A stretch of 64,000 bases of DNA from GCA-2733415 sp964635575 (GTDB lineage Bacteria > Bacteroidota > Bacteroidia > Flavobacteriales > Flavobacteriaceae). A program made the translations under genes and the position numbers. Positions 53,291-62,157 of this stretch are shown here, piece by piece; position 1 is the first letter of the stretch; each line of letters starts with the position of its first letter. The notes beneath the pieces are model-generated. The model was given only the letters and a program-made list of their open reading frames with translations, did no database searches and had not been told where the DNA came from. The DNA lies in NCBI GenBank assembly GCA_964635575.1, contig CAZWNY010000003.1:1-64000 (forward strand), in the 5' to 3' direction.

Positions 53291-54729
53291 TAAAACTGAA
53301 AATAAATAAAATCTGAAGGGTTTGAATACACTCCAAAAACTATAATTAATAAAATCACAAGGTACAATTTAACTTGTAAATACTTACCCATAATTGGATG
53401 TTCCTTTTCTTTAGAAAACCACTCAAATGCTACAAATAAAAACAATATAGGAAGAAGTTCTATGGCATATCTTTCTATAGGTAGGTAGTTAATGAGTTTA
53501 AAATCTTCAAAAAGCAGTATCTTTTTTAAATACTCAAAAGCATCTGTAATTGTTGGCGACCTAAAAAATATCCAACCAATAGTTGTGATTATAAATGTGA
53601 TTACTATTTGTAAAAATGTTTTAAAACTTGGAAGTCTAAATTTATTTACAACAATTTCGTCTAAATTATTTTTGGTTTTATTCAATAATAATAAAGGCAT
53701 AAAATACAGTGCATTTAAGAACCCCCAAAATATAAACGTCCAATTTGCACCGTGCCAAAAACCACTAACCATAAAAATAATTAGTACGTTTCTTACTTGT
53801 TTCCATTTACTTTCTCTTGATCCGCCTAATGGTATGTATAAATAATCTCTAAACCAAGTTGATAATGATATGTGCCAACGTCTCCAAAATTCGGCAATAT
53901 CTCTTGAAAAATATGGGTAGTTAAAATTGCGCATTAAATTAAATCCGAACAATCGAGATAAACCGATTGCAATGTCTGAATATCCAGAAAAATCACCATA
54001 AATTTGAAATCCAAAATATACGATTCCTAAAATAAGTGTTAAAGAATCTTGTGATTGATAATCACTAAAAATAGCATTTACATATATCGCACTACTGTCT
54101 GCAATGACTATTTTTTTAAATAACCCCCAAACTATTAGTGCTATTCCGTTTTTAGCGTTTTCATAATTAAAAACTCTTTTCTTATAAAATTGCGGCAACA
54201 AATTACTTGCTCTTTCGATTGGTCCTGCCACTAATTGAGGAAAAAATGACACAAATGATGCAAAAGCAATAAAGTTTGAAGTTGCTTTTAATTTCCCTCG
54301 ATATACGTCTATGGTATAACTTAATGTTTGAAATGTATAGAATGAAATCCCTACAGGAAGTATTATATTTAAGGTGCTTTTATGCATTGTTACTCCAAGT
54401 GAATCCCAAGCAATAATCCAATTATCTATGAAGAAATTATAGTATTTAAAAAAGGCTAATAAACCTAAATTAAACAATAAACTTCCCCACAATAAATACT
54501 TCCTTTTGGATTGTTTTGTTATTTTCTGAAGTTGCAAACCTATTGTATAGTCAACTAATGTGCTGACTAATATAAGTGATAGAAAACGCCAATCCCACCA
54601 ACCATAAAAAACATAGCTGGCAAATAATAGCAGTAAATTTTGTTTTTTAATACTTTTATTAACTATTCCCCAATAGAAAATAAAAAATATAATTAAAAAA
54701 ATTAAAAAGGTTGTTGAATTAAATAGCAT
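53290..54729 (-). CDS. MBOAT family O-acyltransferase
   Basis: Multi-pass membrane enzyme of 479 residues that moves acyl groups across the membrane onto extracytoplasmic glycans, as AlgI, DltB and PatA do. It has the family signatures LLLFASYVFYGWWDW, GISFYTFQTLSYTIDVYRG, YPYFSRDIAEFWRRWHISLS followed by TWFRDYLYIPLGG, and the catalytic His326 in VSGFWHGANWTF. It is followed by its SGNH-like partner with a one-base overlap. The acylated sugar is not known; nonulosonic acid is a candidate from operon context. Confidence 0.95.
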   Translation of the reverse strand: MLFNSTTFLIFLIIFFIFYWGIVNKSIKKQNLLLLFASYVFYGWWDWRFLSLILVSTLVDYTIGLQLQKITKQSKRKYLLWGSLLFNLGLLAFFKYYNFFIDNWIIAWDSLGVTMHKSTLNIILPVGISFYTFQTLSYTIDVYRGKLKATSNFIAFASFVSFFPQLVAGPIERASNLLPQFYKKRVFNYENAKNGIALIVWGLFKKIVIADSSAIYVNAIFSDYQSQDSLTLILGIVYFGFQIYGDFSGYSDIAIGLSRLFGFNLMRNFNYPYFSRDIAEFWRRWHISLSTWFRDYLYIPLGGSRESKWKQVRNVLIIFMVSGFWHGANWTFIFWGFLNALYFMPLLLLNKTKNNLDEIVVNKFRLPSFKTFLQIVITFIITTIGWIFFRSPTITDAFEYLKKILLFEDFKLINYLPIERYAIELLPILFLFVAFEWFSKEKEHPIMGKYLQVKLYLVILLIIVFGVYSNPSDFIYFQF

Positions 54730-54732
54730 CTA

Positions 54733-56124
54733 TTAAATTTGTTCTTGTATGGATTTCCAACTATTTTCTGAAGCGATTGTTGGCTCTTTTATATTAATTA
54801 CTTCAAACCATTTTTTTGCATTTTCTATGGTTTCTGTTGGATTATTTAATGCTTTTTCTATTACTTTTTGAATTTCTTCTTTACTATTAAACCATAAAAC
54901 TGCTTTTTTTGACGGCATAGATTTAAAATGTATGTATTTGTATATTTTGTGTATATCGCGTTTTTTTAAATTTGCTTTTTCGTGGTTATAATTAATATAA
55001 ATACACGGTTTATTATGGCAAACGGCGTCAAAAACCATTGACGAACCTACATTTATAACTAATTCTGTATGTTTAATTGTGTTTGCTAATAACTGAAAAT
55101 CTGCTGGTGTTGGCATCACTTTATTCCATTGGTTTCCGTAACTTTTCCAATCAGGATTTATAGGTATTATCAGGTTTTTATAGGTTTCTAAAACAGCGTC
55201 AAATCTATCTGAAAAATCTACAGGACATCTTCTAAAAACGATTCCTAAATTGGCTCCATTTTCGTTCATTTTTTTTATCCGAATTGCCACATCTTCCAAA
55301 TAATAAGCATCGTAAGGCGATGTTGTAATGTCGTCTCCTGAAAAGCAAATATATTTTTTAGTACTATCTAATTTATGTGTTTTAAAAAATTGCTCTTTGG
55401 TTTCTAATAATTCGGTGTTAAAATGCGGTTCAAATTGTGGCGTTCCAACAATTTTTAGTTGCTTTTTATTAATATGCGGATAATAATTTAGCATTTCAGT
55501 CTTCATATGTTCACTCCAAACATAGTAATAATCGGACTGTACAACCAATGTTGCTTTTGGTAAATTATCCCACGAAAAAATAAATGTTGCCGTAGGAATA
55601 CCTAAATCTTGTGCTGCCAATAATGGTGCAATTGCTAATAACGGACGTTGATTGGTGCAAAAAACTAGTGCAGGTTTTTCTGCTATTAATTGGGCTTTTG
55701 CTTTTTGGTAATAGGTTGTTTTTCGTTCTAATTGAAAAATTTTATTTCGTATTTTCTCCAATCCTTTTTCAGAATTATATAACATACTCAAACCTGTAAC
55801 GGCAATGCTTTTGATTGCTTTTTTTATGCTCGAATACGATTGTGGAAATTGATAACTAAAATAGGTGGTGTCATTAAAATTCTTGACATTTTGCTTTAGT
55901 TCAATCTCTTTTCTTGCTCGTTTATAGATTTCCGATACTATATGCGATTTTGCGTAGTCAATTTTAATTTCTTCGTATCCAAATTCCTTTTTTAAAGGGA
56001 AAATAGTATTGTTCCAATAAGTAATTGCGTAGCCTTTTTCTTTTCCTAATTTATGAAAATTGGTAAATGCAAAATTTCTTAATCCTACTCCATCTGGTAA
56101 AAAAATAATTATTTTTTTATTCAT
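54733..56124 (-). CDS. GT-B-like glycosyltransferase of the nonulosonate operon
   Basis: The 463-residue protein is likely a GT-B transferase related to the CDP-glycerol/UDP-glycosyltransferase class. N-terminal KKIIIFLPDGVGLRNFAF, a central KLKIVGTPQFEPHF, and a C-terminal LVINVGSSMVFDAVCHNKPCIYINYN (a donor-phosphate-binding SS followed by the CxxxxP turn) support this. It lies 4 bases overlapping neuC and 3 bases before the MBOAT gene. This position makes it the best candidate for the transferase that uses the CMP-activated sugar (inference). A direct sialyltransferase family match is not evident. Confidence 0.6.
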   Translation of the reverse strand: MNKKIIIFLPDGVGLRNFAFTNFHKLGKEKGYAITYWNNTIFPLKKEFGYEEIKIDYAKSHIVSEIYKRARKEIELKQNVKNFNDTTYFSYQFPQSYSSIKKAIKSIAVTGLSMLYNSEKGLEKIRNKIFQLERKTTYYQKAKAQLIAEKPALVFCTNQRPLLAIAPLLAAQDLGIPTATFIFSWDNLPKATLVVQSDYYYVWSEHMKTEMLNYYPHINKKQLKIVGTPQFEPHFNTELLETKEQFFKTHKLDSTKKYICFSGDDITTSPYDAYYLEDVAIRIKKMNENGANLGIVFRRCPVDFSDRFDAVLETYKNLIIPINPDWKSYGNQWNKVMPTPADFQLLANTIKHTELVINVGSSMVFDAVCHNKPCIYINYNHEKANLKKRDIHKIYKYIHFKSMPSKKAVLWFNSKEEIQKVIEKALNNPTETIENAKKWFEVINIKEPTIASENSWKSIQEQI

Positions 56125-57257
56125 CGTTCAACATCTCTAAATTGTTTTTGTTTCGCTAATTTCCAAATGTTTGGATTTTGTAGTGTTGTTAAAAATAACT
56201 GCGCACTATTTCCTGAGCCAAAATCAATTATTTCATTTTCTGAAATTTTCTTTTTTGATACTTCTATCGTTTTTAAAATGGCTATTGTCGTATAATCGCA
56301 ATTAAAAATAGTTGCATAGGTCGCTCTATTTTGTTGACGTGTGCCAATGTTAATTGTTGGTATGTTGTAATATGGCGCTTCACGTATTCCTGCACTTGAA
56401 TTCCCTATAATGCGTGTTGCATTTTTTAAGAGTACTAAAAAATACTCGAAACGCAACGATGGTAATATTCTAAATTTCGGATTGTTTTCTAATTTTTGAT
56501 ATGCTTTTAAAATAATTTCTGAACCTAAATCGTTATTAGGAAATACTACTAAATAATTTTCATTACTTTGTAATAATGCTTCTACAAACTGGTTTGTATA
56601 GTCTTTCATTTGCTCAACTTCTGTAGTAACAGGATGAAACATTGCAATATTGTAGTTTTTAAACGATAAATTATAGTGTTTTTTTGCAATTTTTAAACTT
56701 GGTAAATCGTTAGAAAACATAATATCAACATCTGGCGACCCTATTACTTGTATGCTTTTTGGCATTTCGCCCATTTGCAATAGACGTTTTTGTGCTTCTG
56801 TGTTTGATACAAAGTGTAAATGACTCATTTTACTTACCGAATGTCGGATTAACTCATCAATAGTTCCTGAAATTTCTCCACCTTCAATATGTGCTACTAA
56901 AGTGTTATTTAAACTTCCTACTATTGCTCCTGCAAGTGCTTCTACTCTATCGCCGTGAACAATTATTAAACTGGGTTTTAACTGATTTACATACGCCGAA
57001 AAACCTTCAATAGTTTTGGCTAAGGTTAAATCCATCGTGTTTTCGCTGGTTGAATTTTCAAACTTGTGGATGTTTTTAAATCCTGATTTTTCAATTTCTA
57101 AAACCGTATAACCGTACTTTTTATCTAAATGCATTCCTGTTGCAAAAATATGTGCTTCAAAACTTTTATTTTTTTGAAGTATTTGCAATAATGATTTTAT
57201 TTTACCAAAATCGGCTCTTGTACCTGTTAAGAATGCTATTTTTTTTATATTACTCAA
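56121..57257 (-). CDS. neuC: UDP-N-acetylglucosamine 2-epimerase, hydrolysing (NeuC family)
   Basis: Converts UDP-GlcNAc (or a dideoxy-diacetamido variant) to free N-acetylmannosamine-type sugar and UDP. It is 378 residues long. Motifs: KIAFLTGTRADFGKIKSLL, LIIVHGDRVEALAGAIVGSL, VAHIEGGEISGTIDELIRHS with the catalytic Asp/Glu, and RIIGNSSAGIREAPYYNIP. These are typical of NeuC/LegG hydrolysing epimerases. It overlaps neuB by 8 bases. Confidence 0.93.
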   Translation of the reverse strand: MSNIKKIAFLTGTRADFGKIKSLLQILQKNKSFEAHIFATGMHLDKKYGYTVLEIEKSGFKNIHKFENSTSENTMDLTLAKTIEGFSAYVNQLKPSLIIVHGDRVEALAGAIVGSLNNTLVAHIEGGEISGTIDELIRHSVSKMSHLHFVSNTEAQKRLLQMGEMPKSIQVIGSPDVDIMFSNDLPSLKIAKKHYNLSFKNYNIAMFHPVTTEVEQMKDYTNQFVEALLQSNENYLVVFPNNDLGSEIILKAYQKLENNPKFRILPSLRFEYFLVLLKNATRIIGNSSAGIREAPYYNIPTINIGTRQQNRATYATIFNCDYTTIAILKTIEVSKKKISENEIIDFGSGNSAQLFLTTLQNPNIWKLAKQKQFRDVER

Positions 57258-58293
57258 TGTCTTTCCAAGTTAATTGTTCATCATTATTAATAGTTTTTGT
57301 TGCTTTTTTTCCAAGAATATCATTGTATTTTTCGGCTAAAATTTCGCCTGTTCCTGGGCGTTTTACCCAAATATTTTCTTTAGTGAACGTTTCTCCTTTT
57401 TTAATTTCTGAAATTGCACAAACCGTTGCAAAGGCAAAATCTATGGTTACTTGCTCTTCTTTTGCAGGTTCTTTTGTTCCTCCTCGCATTTGCCATATTA
57501 ATTTTGAACCTGCTATTAATTCTTTGGTTTGTTTTTCGTCCATAGAGCAAACAATATCTGGTCCTTTGCGTTGCAAATGATCTGTAAAATGACGTTCTAA
57601 AATACTTGCTCCTAAAGCAACTGCTCCAAAACAGGCGTGATTTGAAGTTGTATGATCCGACAAGCCAAAAACTTTATTTGAAAAACTTTCGTGCATTTGA
57701 GTCATTGCTCCAAAACGCACTAAATTTGCTGGTGTTGGATATAAATTGGTGGTGTGCAAAATGGCGACAGTAACCTTGTGTTTTTTAAAAATTTCCAATG
57801 CTTTTGAAATGCTTTTAATGGTGTTCATTCCTGTGCTTAAAATTACTGGTTTCCCGAATTGTGCAATGTGTTCTAATAACGGATAGTTATTGCATTCGCC
57901 CGAGCCAATTTTATAAGCAACTACATTCATGCGTTCTAAGCGCTCTGCTGCTGCTCTTGAAAATGGTGTAGAAATAAAAATCATTCCTTTACTTTCTACG
58001 TATTTTTTTAATTTTATTTCGTCTGCTTCATTTAGAGAACATCTGTCCATAATTTCATAAATAGAAATGTTTGCATTTCCTGGAATTACTTTTTTTGCAG
58101 CTGCACTCATTTCATCGGCTACAATATGGGTTTGATGTTTTACAACCTCAACGCCTGCTCTTGCGGCAGCATCAACCATTTCAAAAGCTGTTTTAAGCGA
58201 ACCTTCGTGGTTTATTCCTAATTCGGCAATGACTAATGGCGGATAATCTTGTCCTATTTTTCGTCCTGCTATTTCTATGTATGGATTATTCAT
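57250..58293 (-). CDS. neuB: N-acetylneuraminate synthase family protein (NeuB)
   Basis: Condenses the C6 N-acyl sugar with phosphoenolpyruvate to make a nine-carbon nonulosonic acid. The 347 residues include the TIM barrel (PPLVIAELGINHEGSLKTAF, ISTPFSRAAAERLERMNVVAYKIGSGE, FGLSDHTTSNHACFGAVALG, ILERHFT) and the C-terminal antifreeze-like SAF domain (GETFTKENIWVKRPGTGEI). It overlaps neuA by 8 bases and neuC by 8 bases, typical of one operon. Confidence 0.95.
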   Translation of the reverse strand: MNNPYIEIAGRKIGQDYPPLVIAELGINHEGSLKTAFEMVDAAARAGVEVVKHQTHIVADEMSAAAKKVIPGNANISIYEIMDRCSLNEADEIKLKKYVESKGMIFISTPFSRAAAERLERMNVVAYKIGSGECNNYPLLEHIAQFGKPVILSTGMNTIKSISKALEIFKKHKVTVAILHTTNLYPTPANLVRFGAMTQMHESFSNKVFGLSDHTTSNHACFGAVALGASILERHFTDHLQRKGPDIVCSMDEKQTKELIAGSKLIWQMRGGTKEPAKEEQVTIDFAFATVCAISEIKKGETFTKENIWVKRPGTGEILAEKYNDILGKKATKTINNDEQLTWKDIE

Positions 58294-58957
58294 TAAGATA
58301 ATTTTTTAAAAGGTAATTTGCATAATCAAAATCTTCTTGCGTATCTATATCAACATTTGCAAAAGGATGATTTACAAGCATTGGATAATTATTTTCTCCT
58401 AAAACTTTTCCTTGCTTTATTAAATTTACCTTTGTGATGTAAAGCAATCCGTTTTCAAAATATAAAGGTTCTAAATCTTGACTTCTTTGTCCGATTTTAT
58501 AATTAAACGGACTGAATTTATTGTTGTTTATTTTCCCGAATTTTTGATGATTTCTGGTTACCGTCATTAGACTATCAAAATTGGAATCTGTAACTAATTT
58601 TAATGCCTCAGTAAGTAAATTTTTAGGTCTTAATGGGTTTGTTGGTTGCAACAAAATCACATTTTCATAATTTTCTTCAAGGTTTTCGATTACGTATTTT
58701 AATGTATCTATGGTTGGCGAAGTATCGGTTGTCAAGTGTTTTGGTCTGTTTTGAATGGTTACTCCGTATTTTTGGGCAATTGTTTTTATGCGTTCATCAT
58801 CGGTAGAAACTACAATGTCGGAAATTCCGTTATTTTGAGCATATTCAATGCTATGTGCAATCAAGGGTTTATTGCCTAATAATTTTAGGTTTTTATTGGG
58901 CAAACGTTTTGAGTTTGCTCTTGCCGGAATTATTACTATGTTTTTTTTTGTTTTCAA
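58286..58957 (-). CDS. neuA: CMP-nonulosonic acid cytidylyltransferase (NeuA family)
   Basis: Activates the nonulosonic acid with CTP. The 223 residues have the CMP-sugar motif IPARANSKRLPNKNLKLLGN (divergent from the common ARGGSKG form), VVSTDDERI, VILLQPTNPLRPKN and YFENGLLYITK. This is the first gene of the operon, separated by 145 bases from kdsB. It is distinct from the kdsB paralogue upstream, so two CMP-sugar pathways are served. Confidence 0.9.
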   Translation of the reverse strand: MKTKKNIVIIPARANSKRLPNKNLKLLGNKPLIAHSIEYAQNNGISDIVVSTDDERIKTIAQKYGVTIQNRPKHLTTDTSPTIDTLKYVIENLEENYENVILLQPTNPLRPKNLLTEALKLVTDSNFDSLMTVTRNHQKFGKINNNKFSPFNYKIGQRSQDLEPLYFENGLLYITKVNLIKQGKVLGENNYPMLVNHPFANVDIDTQEDFDYANYLLKNYLNE

Positions 58958-59102
58958 ATGGATGTAAATTACAGTAAAATCTCGTGGAAGATACCATTAT
59001 TCGGTAATTATTTCGATACTTTTACTGATGTTTTTATCGCTGAAGTTTATTTTAAAAAAACGTTTTGAAATTTTTATTAAAAAATTCTGCTTCATAAAAA
59101 AT

Positions 59103-59828
59103 TTAAACGTACATTTTATTTGCTTTTTCTAAATCTTCTGGGGTATCAATACCTATAGAAACATGCTTAGTTACCACCATTTTTATGGTTTTATTGTATT
59201 CTAAATAGCGTAAACATTCAATTTTTTCGGTATCTTCCAAATATTGCATTTGTAGTTTTGTAAATTCTAAAATAGCTTGTCTTCTAAAGGCATAAATTCC
59301 TTGGTGTTTGTAATACTTTGCTGTACTTTTTTTTCTAGCAAATGGTATTGGTGAACGAGAAAAATACAATGCAAAATTATTAGTATCTACAATTACTTTT
59401 ACATTATTTGGATTATTTATTTCCTCTAAATCAGTAATATGATGCATTATAGAAGCTAAATCTATTTCTTTTTTCGGATCATTTTTAAAAACTGCTAACA
59501 AGTTACTTAATGCTTCTGGGTTTACATTTGGCTCATCTCCTTGTACGTTTACAACAATATCACAAGCTATATTTTGTATTGCTTCTGCTATCCGATCGCT
59601 CCCACATTCGTGCTTTGCAATACTCATTATAACGTTACCACCATTACTAACAACCTCGTTATAAATAATATCGGAATCGGTTACTACATATACATCATCA
59701 AATAAATTTGTGGCTACTGCATTTTCATATGTGCGTATAATTACTGTTTTTCCTCCAAGGTTTTTCATTAGTTTTCCGGGGAAACGGGAGGCTTCATAAC
59801 GAGCAGGAATCATTGCTATTGTTTTCAT
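59103..59828 (-). CDS. kdsB: 3-deoxy-manno-octulosonate cytidylyltransferase
   Basis: Makes CMP-Kdo for lipopolysaccharide. The 241 residues have all usual blocks: AMIPARYEASRFPGKLMKNL, VVTDSDII, HECGSDRIAEAI, VNVQGDEPNV and SIGIDTPEDL. It is not joined tightly to the neuABC operon or to the helicase upstream (53-base gap), but runs in the same direction. Confidence 0.96.
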   Translation of the reverse strand: MKTIAMIPARYEASRFPGKLMKNLGGKTVIIRTYENAVATNLFDDVYVVTDSDIIYNEVVSNGGNVIMSIAKHECGSDRIAEAIQNIACDIVVNVQGDEPNVNPEALSNLLAVFKNDPKKEIDLASIMHHITDLEEINNPNNVKVIVDTNNFALYFSRSPIPFARKKSTAKYYKHQGIYAFRRQAILEFTKLQMQYLEDTEKIECLRYLEYNKTIKMVVTKHVSIGIDTPEDLEKANKMYV

Positions 59829-59881
59829 ACTTATATATGTTTTTTTTTGGAAATATTCACTTATATTAATCGTAAATTAAA

Positions 59882-61306
59882 TCAGTCTTCTTTAAAAAAA
59901 TCGTTTTCAAAACCAATTAAATATAATTTTTTTTCTGCTCTTGTTATAGCGGTATATAACCACCTTAAATAGTCTTTATTTATTCCGTTTGGCAAATATG
60001 GTTGTTCTACAAACACCGTTTTCCATTGTCCTCCTTGTGATTTATGACAGGTTATTGCATATGAAAATTTGACTTGCAAGGCGTTAAAGTATTTATTGTT
60101 TTTTGTACTTATAAACATCTTATATTTACTTTGCCCTGCATAATCTTTTTGCACTTCTTGATACAATCTATTACTATCTTCATAAGGTAATGCTGGTGTT
60201 TCGGATTTTATGGTATCTAATAATAAAACGGTTTCAAAGGGTTTCATATTAGGGTAGTCTACCATACGTACTTTTACTTCTGCAAATTTAAAGCTGTATA
60301 AATCTTTAAAACTAAATATCTCTAATATTTCTATAATATCTCCATTTGCTATAAAACCTGCTTCGCTACTTTCTTTTAACCAAAAATAGTTGTTTTTAAC
60401 TACCATTAAATAATCTCCTGCGTTTAATGAGTTTTCTTGAAATAAAATACGAGAACGTATTTGCTCATTATATACATTTGCTCGTTTATTAGAACGTACA
60501 ATTATCGCTGTATCTTCTTTTCCATCTGAAGAGTATGCTTCATCTATTGCTTCTTGAATTTCATAACCATCTATTAAACGTACAATGTCTTTAAAATTAC
60601 TTAAATTAAATTTAAAATCGGTATGTTGATTATCGGTTAACTGCTCTCTTAATAGCGTTGCATTGGTTAAAATACCAGAACCTTCTGTTTGACGCACAAC
60701 TTCATCCAACTCAACTGTGTCTACTTCTTTATTATAATGTAATGCTAATTTGTTTTCGTCTAAAGCAGGACTTACATCTAATTTTACAGGTGGTAATTGA
60801 GCTGTATCTCCAATAAAAATTAATTTACATTGATAACCTGAGTAAACATATTGCATTAAATCGTCTAACAATGATCCGTTTTCAAATAACTTTGATTCGC
60901 TATTAACATCTGATATCATTGATGCTTCATCAACAATAAAAATAGTATTTTTATGTTTATTAGGCTGTAAAACAAAACTCACTCCGCCTCCACTTTCTTT
61001 TTTCGGAAAGTATATTTTTTTATGTATTGTTAACGCTTCCCGTTTAGCATATTTTGCAATTACTTTTGCGGCTCTACCTGTTGGGGCTAATAATACTGAA
61101 CTTTTTTTAGCATGCCCTAAATTATTTACCAACGTGCTTATTAAAGTGGTTTTACCCGTACCTGCATATCCTTTTAAAACAAACATACTGTTTTTAACAT
61201 CGTTTAAAACAAATTTCGACAATTTTTGCAACACCACATCTTGCTTTAAGGTTAATGTAAATGGGAACTTATCTTTAAATAAGGTATGGAGTTTTGTGGC
61301 GTTCAT
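59882..61306 (-). CDS. ATP-dependent RecD-like DNA helicase
   Basis: Superfamily 1 helicase of 474 residues. Walker A is GYAGTGKTTL (residues 46-55), a second conserved block is VLLAPTGRAAKVI, Walker B is FIVDEASMI, motif III is LIFIGDTAQLPPV, and the C-terminal UvrD-C2 segment reads AITCHKSQGGQWKTV and LRWLYTAITRAEKKLYLIG. It lacks the N-terminal part of RecD or RecD2. Its divergent promoter core is at 61330-61337. Role: DNA repair or replication-linked unwinding (inferred from family). Confidence 0.93.
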   Translation of the reverse strand: MNATKLHTLFKDKFPFTLTLKQDVVLQKLSKFVLNDVKNSMFVLKGYAGTGKTTLISTLVNNLGHAKKSSVLLAPTGRAAKVIAKYAKREALTIHKKIYFPKKESGGGVSFVLQPNKHKNTIFIVDEASMISDVNSESKLFENGSLLDDLMQYVYSGYQCKLIFIGDTAQLPPVKLDVSPALDENKLALHYNKEVDTVELDEVVRQTEGSGILTNATLLREQLTDNQHTDFKFNLSNFKDIVRLIDGYEIQEAIDEAYSSDGKEDTAIIVRSNKRANVYNEQIRSRILFQENSLNAGDYLMVVKNNYFWLKESSEAGFIANGDIIEILEIFSFKDLYSFKFAEVKVRMVDYPNMKPFETVLLLDTIKSETPALPYEDSNRLYQEVQKDYAGQSKYKMFISTKNNKYFNALQVKFSYAITCHKSQGGQWKTVFVEQPYLPNGINKDYLRWLYTAITRAEKKLYLIGFENDFFKED

Positions 61307-61329
61307 TTAAATAATTTAAGTTTGAATTT

Positions 61330-61337
61330 CAAAGATA
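61330..61337 (-). promoter_or_regulatory. -7 promoter element of the helicase gene
   Basis: TATCTTTG on the minus strand is an exact TAnnTTTG match 24 bases before the ATG, in the divergent region. Confidence 0.5.
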
Positions 61338-61356
61338 GTTCGAATTTTTTCTTTTA

Positions 61357-61390
61357 TTGCTTTACTGAACGAAAAAAAATTGTAGATTTG
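61357..61390 (+). promoter_or_regulatory. Promoter of the pilin-like/DUF3822/rsmD unit
   Basis: TTG (61357-61359) and TAGATTTG (61383-61390) are spaced by 23 bases, near the ideal -33/-7 arrangement, 35 bases before the ATG of the next gene. Confidence 0.55.
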
Positions 61391-61425
61391 CGTAAATACG
61401 TTAAATTAAAAATATTTTTTAAATT

Positions 61426-62157
61426 ATGATGACCTTAGTTTACATTGTTTTAACTCTAATAGCTGTTTTTGCTATCGTAAAATTAATTGACAAATTTGTA
61501 CCACAAAGCAAAAAGTGGATTTTTACACTACTTTTTTGGGCCATTACAGTATTTACAGGATGGCACTTGTATAGCTCAATAATGGAACCTATTAAGTTTA
61601 AACAACTAAAAGAAGAACGTTTCGCAAAAGTTATTAATAACTTAAAAGATATTAAAAAAGCACAGATTGCTTATGAAACCGTAAATGAAAAATACACCGA
61701 TAATTGGGATGAGTTAATCTCTTTTATTGAAACTGGTGTATATACCATTACGCAACGTAAAGACTCCAGTATTGTTGATATTGAATTAACAAAACGTTTT
61801 GGTGGAGTAGAAATGCGAAAAGACATTATTGTTATAGACACCATCGGAACAACTTCGGTAAAAGATTCTCTTTTTAAAAACAATGTGCGCTATAAAACGA
61901 TGATGAATATACCTGGCACTGATGAGGTATTTGAATTAAAAGCTGGTTTTATTACAAAAAAAGACAATAAATTAGCCGTTTTTGAAATACGTGTAGCAAA
62001 AGAATTATTATTAAAAGACCAACCTAAAAACTTAGTGGCCCAAGAAAACGAAACTATTTCGGTAGATGGTATTAACGGAGACGCTATCATTTTAGGATCA
62101 ATGAACGAAGTAACCACAAACGGTAACTGGCCAAGAAAATATGACACAAAAAAGTAA
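61426..62157 (+). CDS. Conserved membrane protein with pilin-like helix
   Basis: No named family is recognised. The 243-residue protein has two hydrophobic N-terminal segments (about 2-22 and 31-50), then an amphipathic helix (LKEERFAKVINNLKDIKKAQ) followed by YTDNWDELISFIETG and beta-rich sequence to the end. The pattern recalls the N-terminal helix and loop of type II secretion pseudopilins, but the pilin cleavage motif is not seen. The last 17 bases overlap the start of the DUF3822 gene, so the two are translationally coupled. Confidence 0.7.
   Translation: MMTLVYIVLTLIAVFAIVKLIDKFVPQSKKWIFTLLFWAITVFTGWHLYSSIMEPIKFKQLKEERFAKVINNLKDIKKAQIAYETVNEKYTDNWDELISFIETGVYTITQRKDSSIVDIELTKRFGGVEMRKDIIVIDTIGTTSVKDSLFKNNVRYKTMMNIPGTDEVFELKAGFITKKDNKLAVFEIRVAKELLLKDQPKNLVAQENETISVDGINGDAIILGSMNEVTTNGNWPRKYDTKK

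Noticed and set aside
45340..58957. Possible recently acquired island with integrase or IS elements around the glycan cluster
   Set aside because: Genes look accessory, but no transposase, integrase, tRNA or direct repeats were seen at the borders and base composition is like the neighbours.
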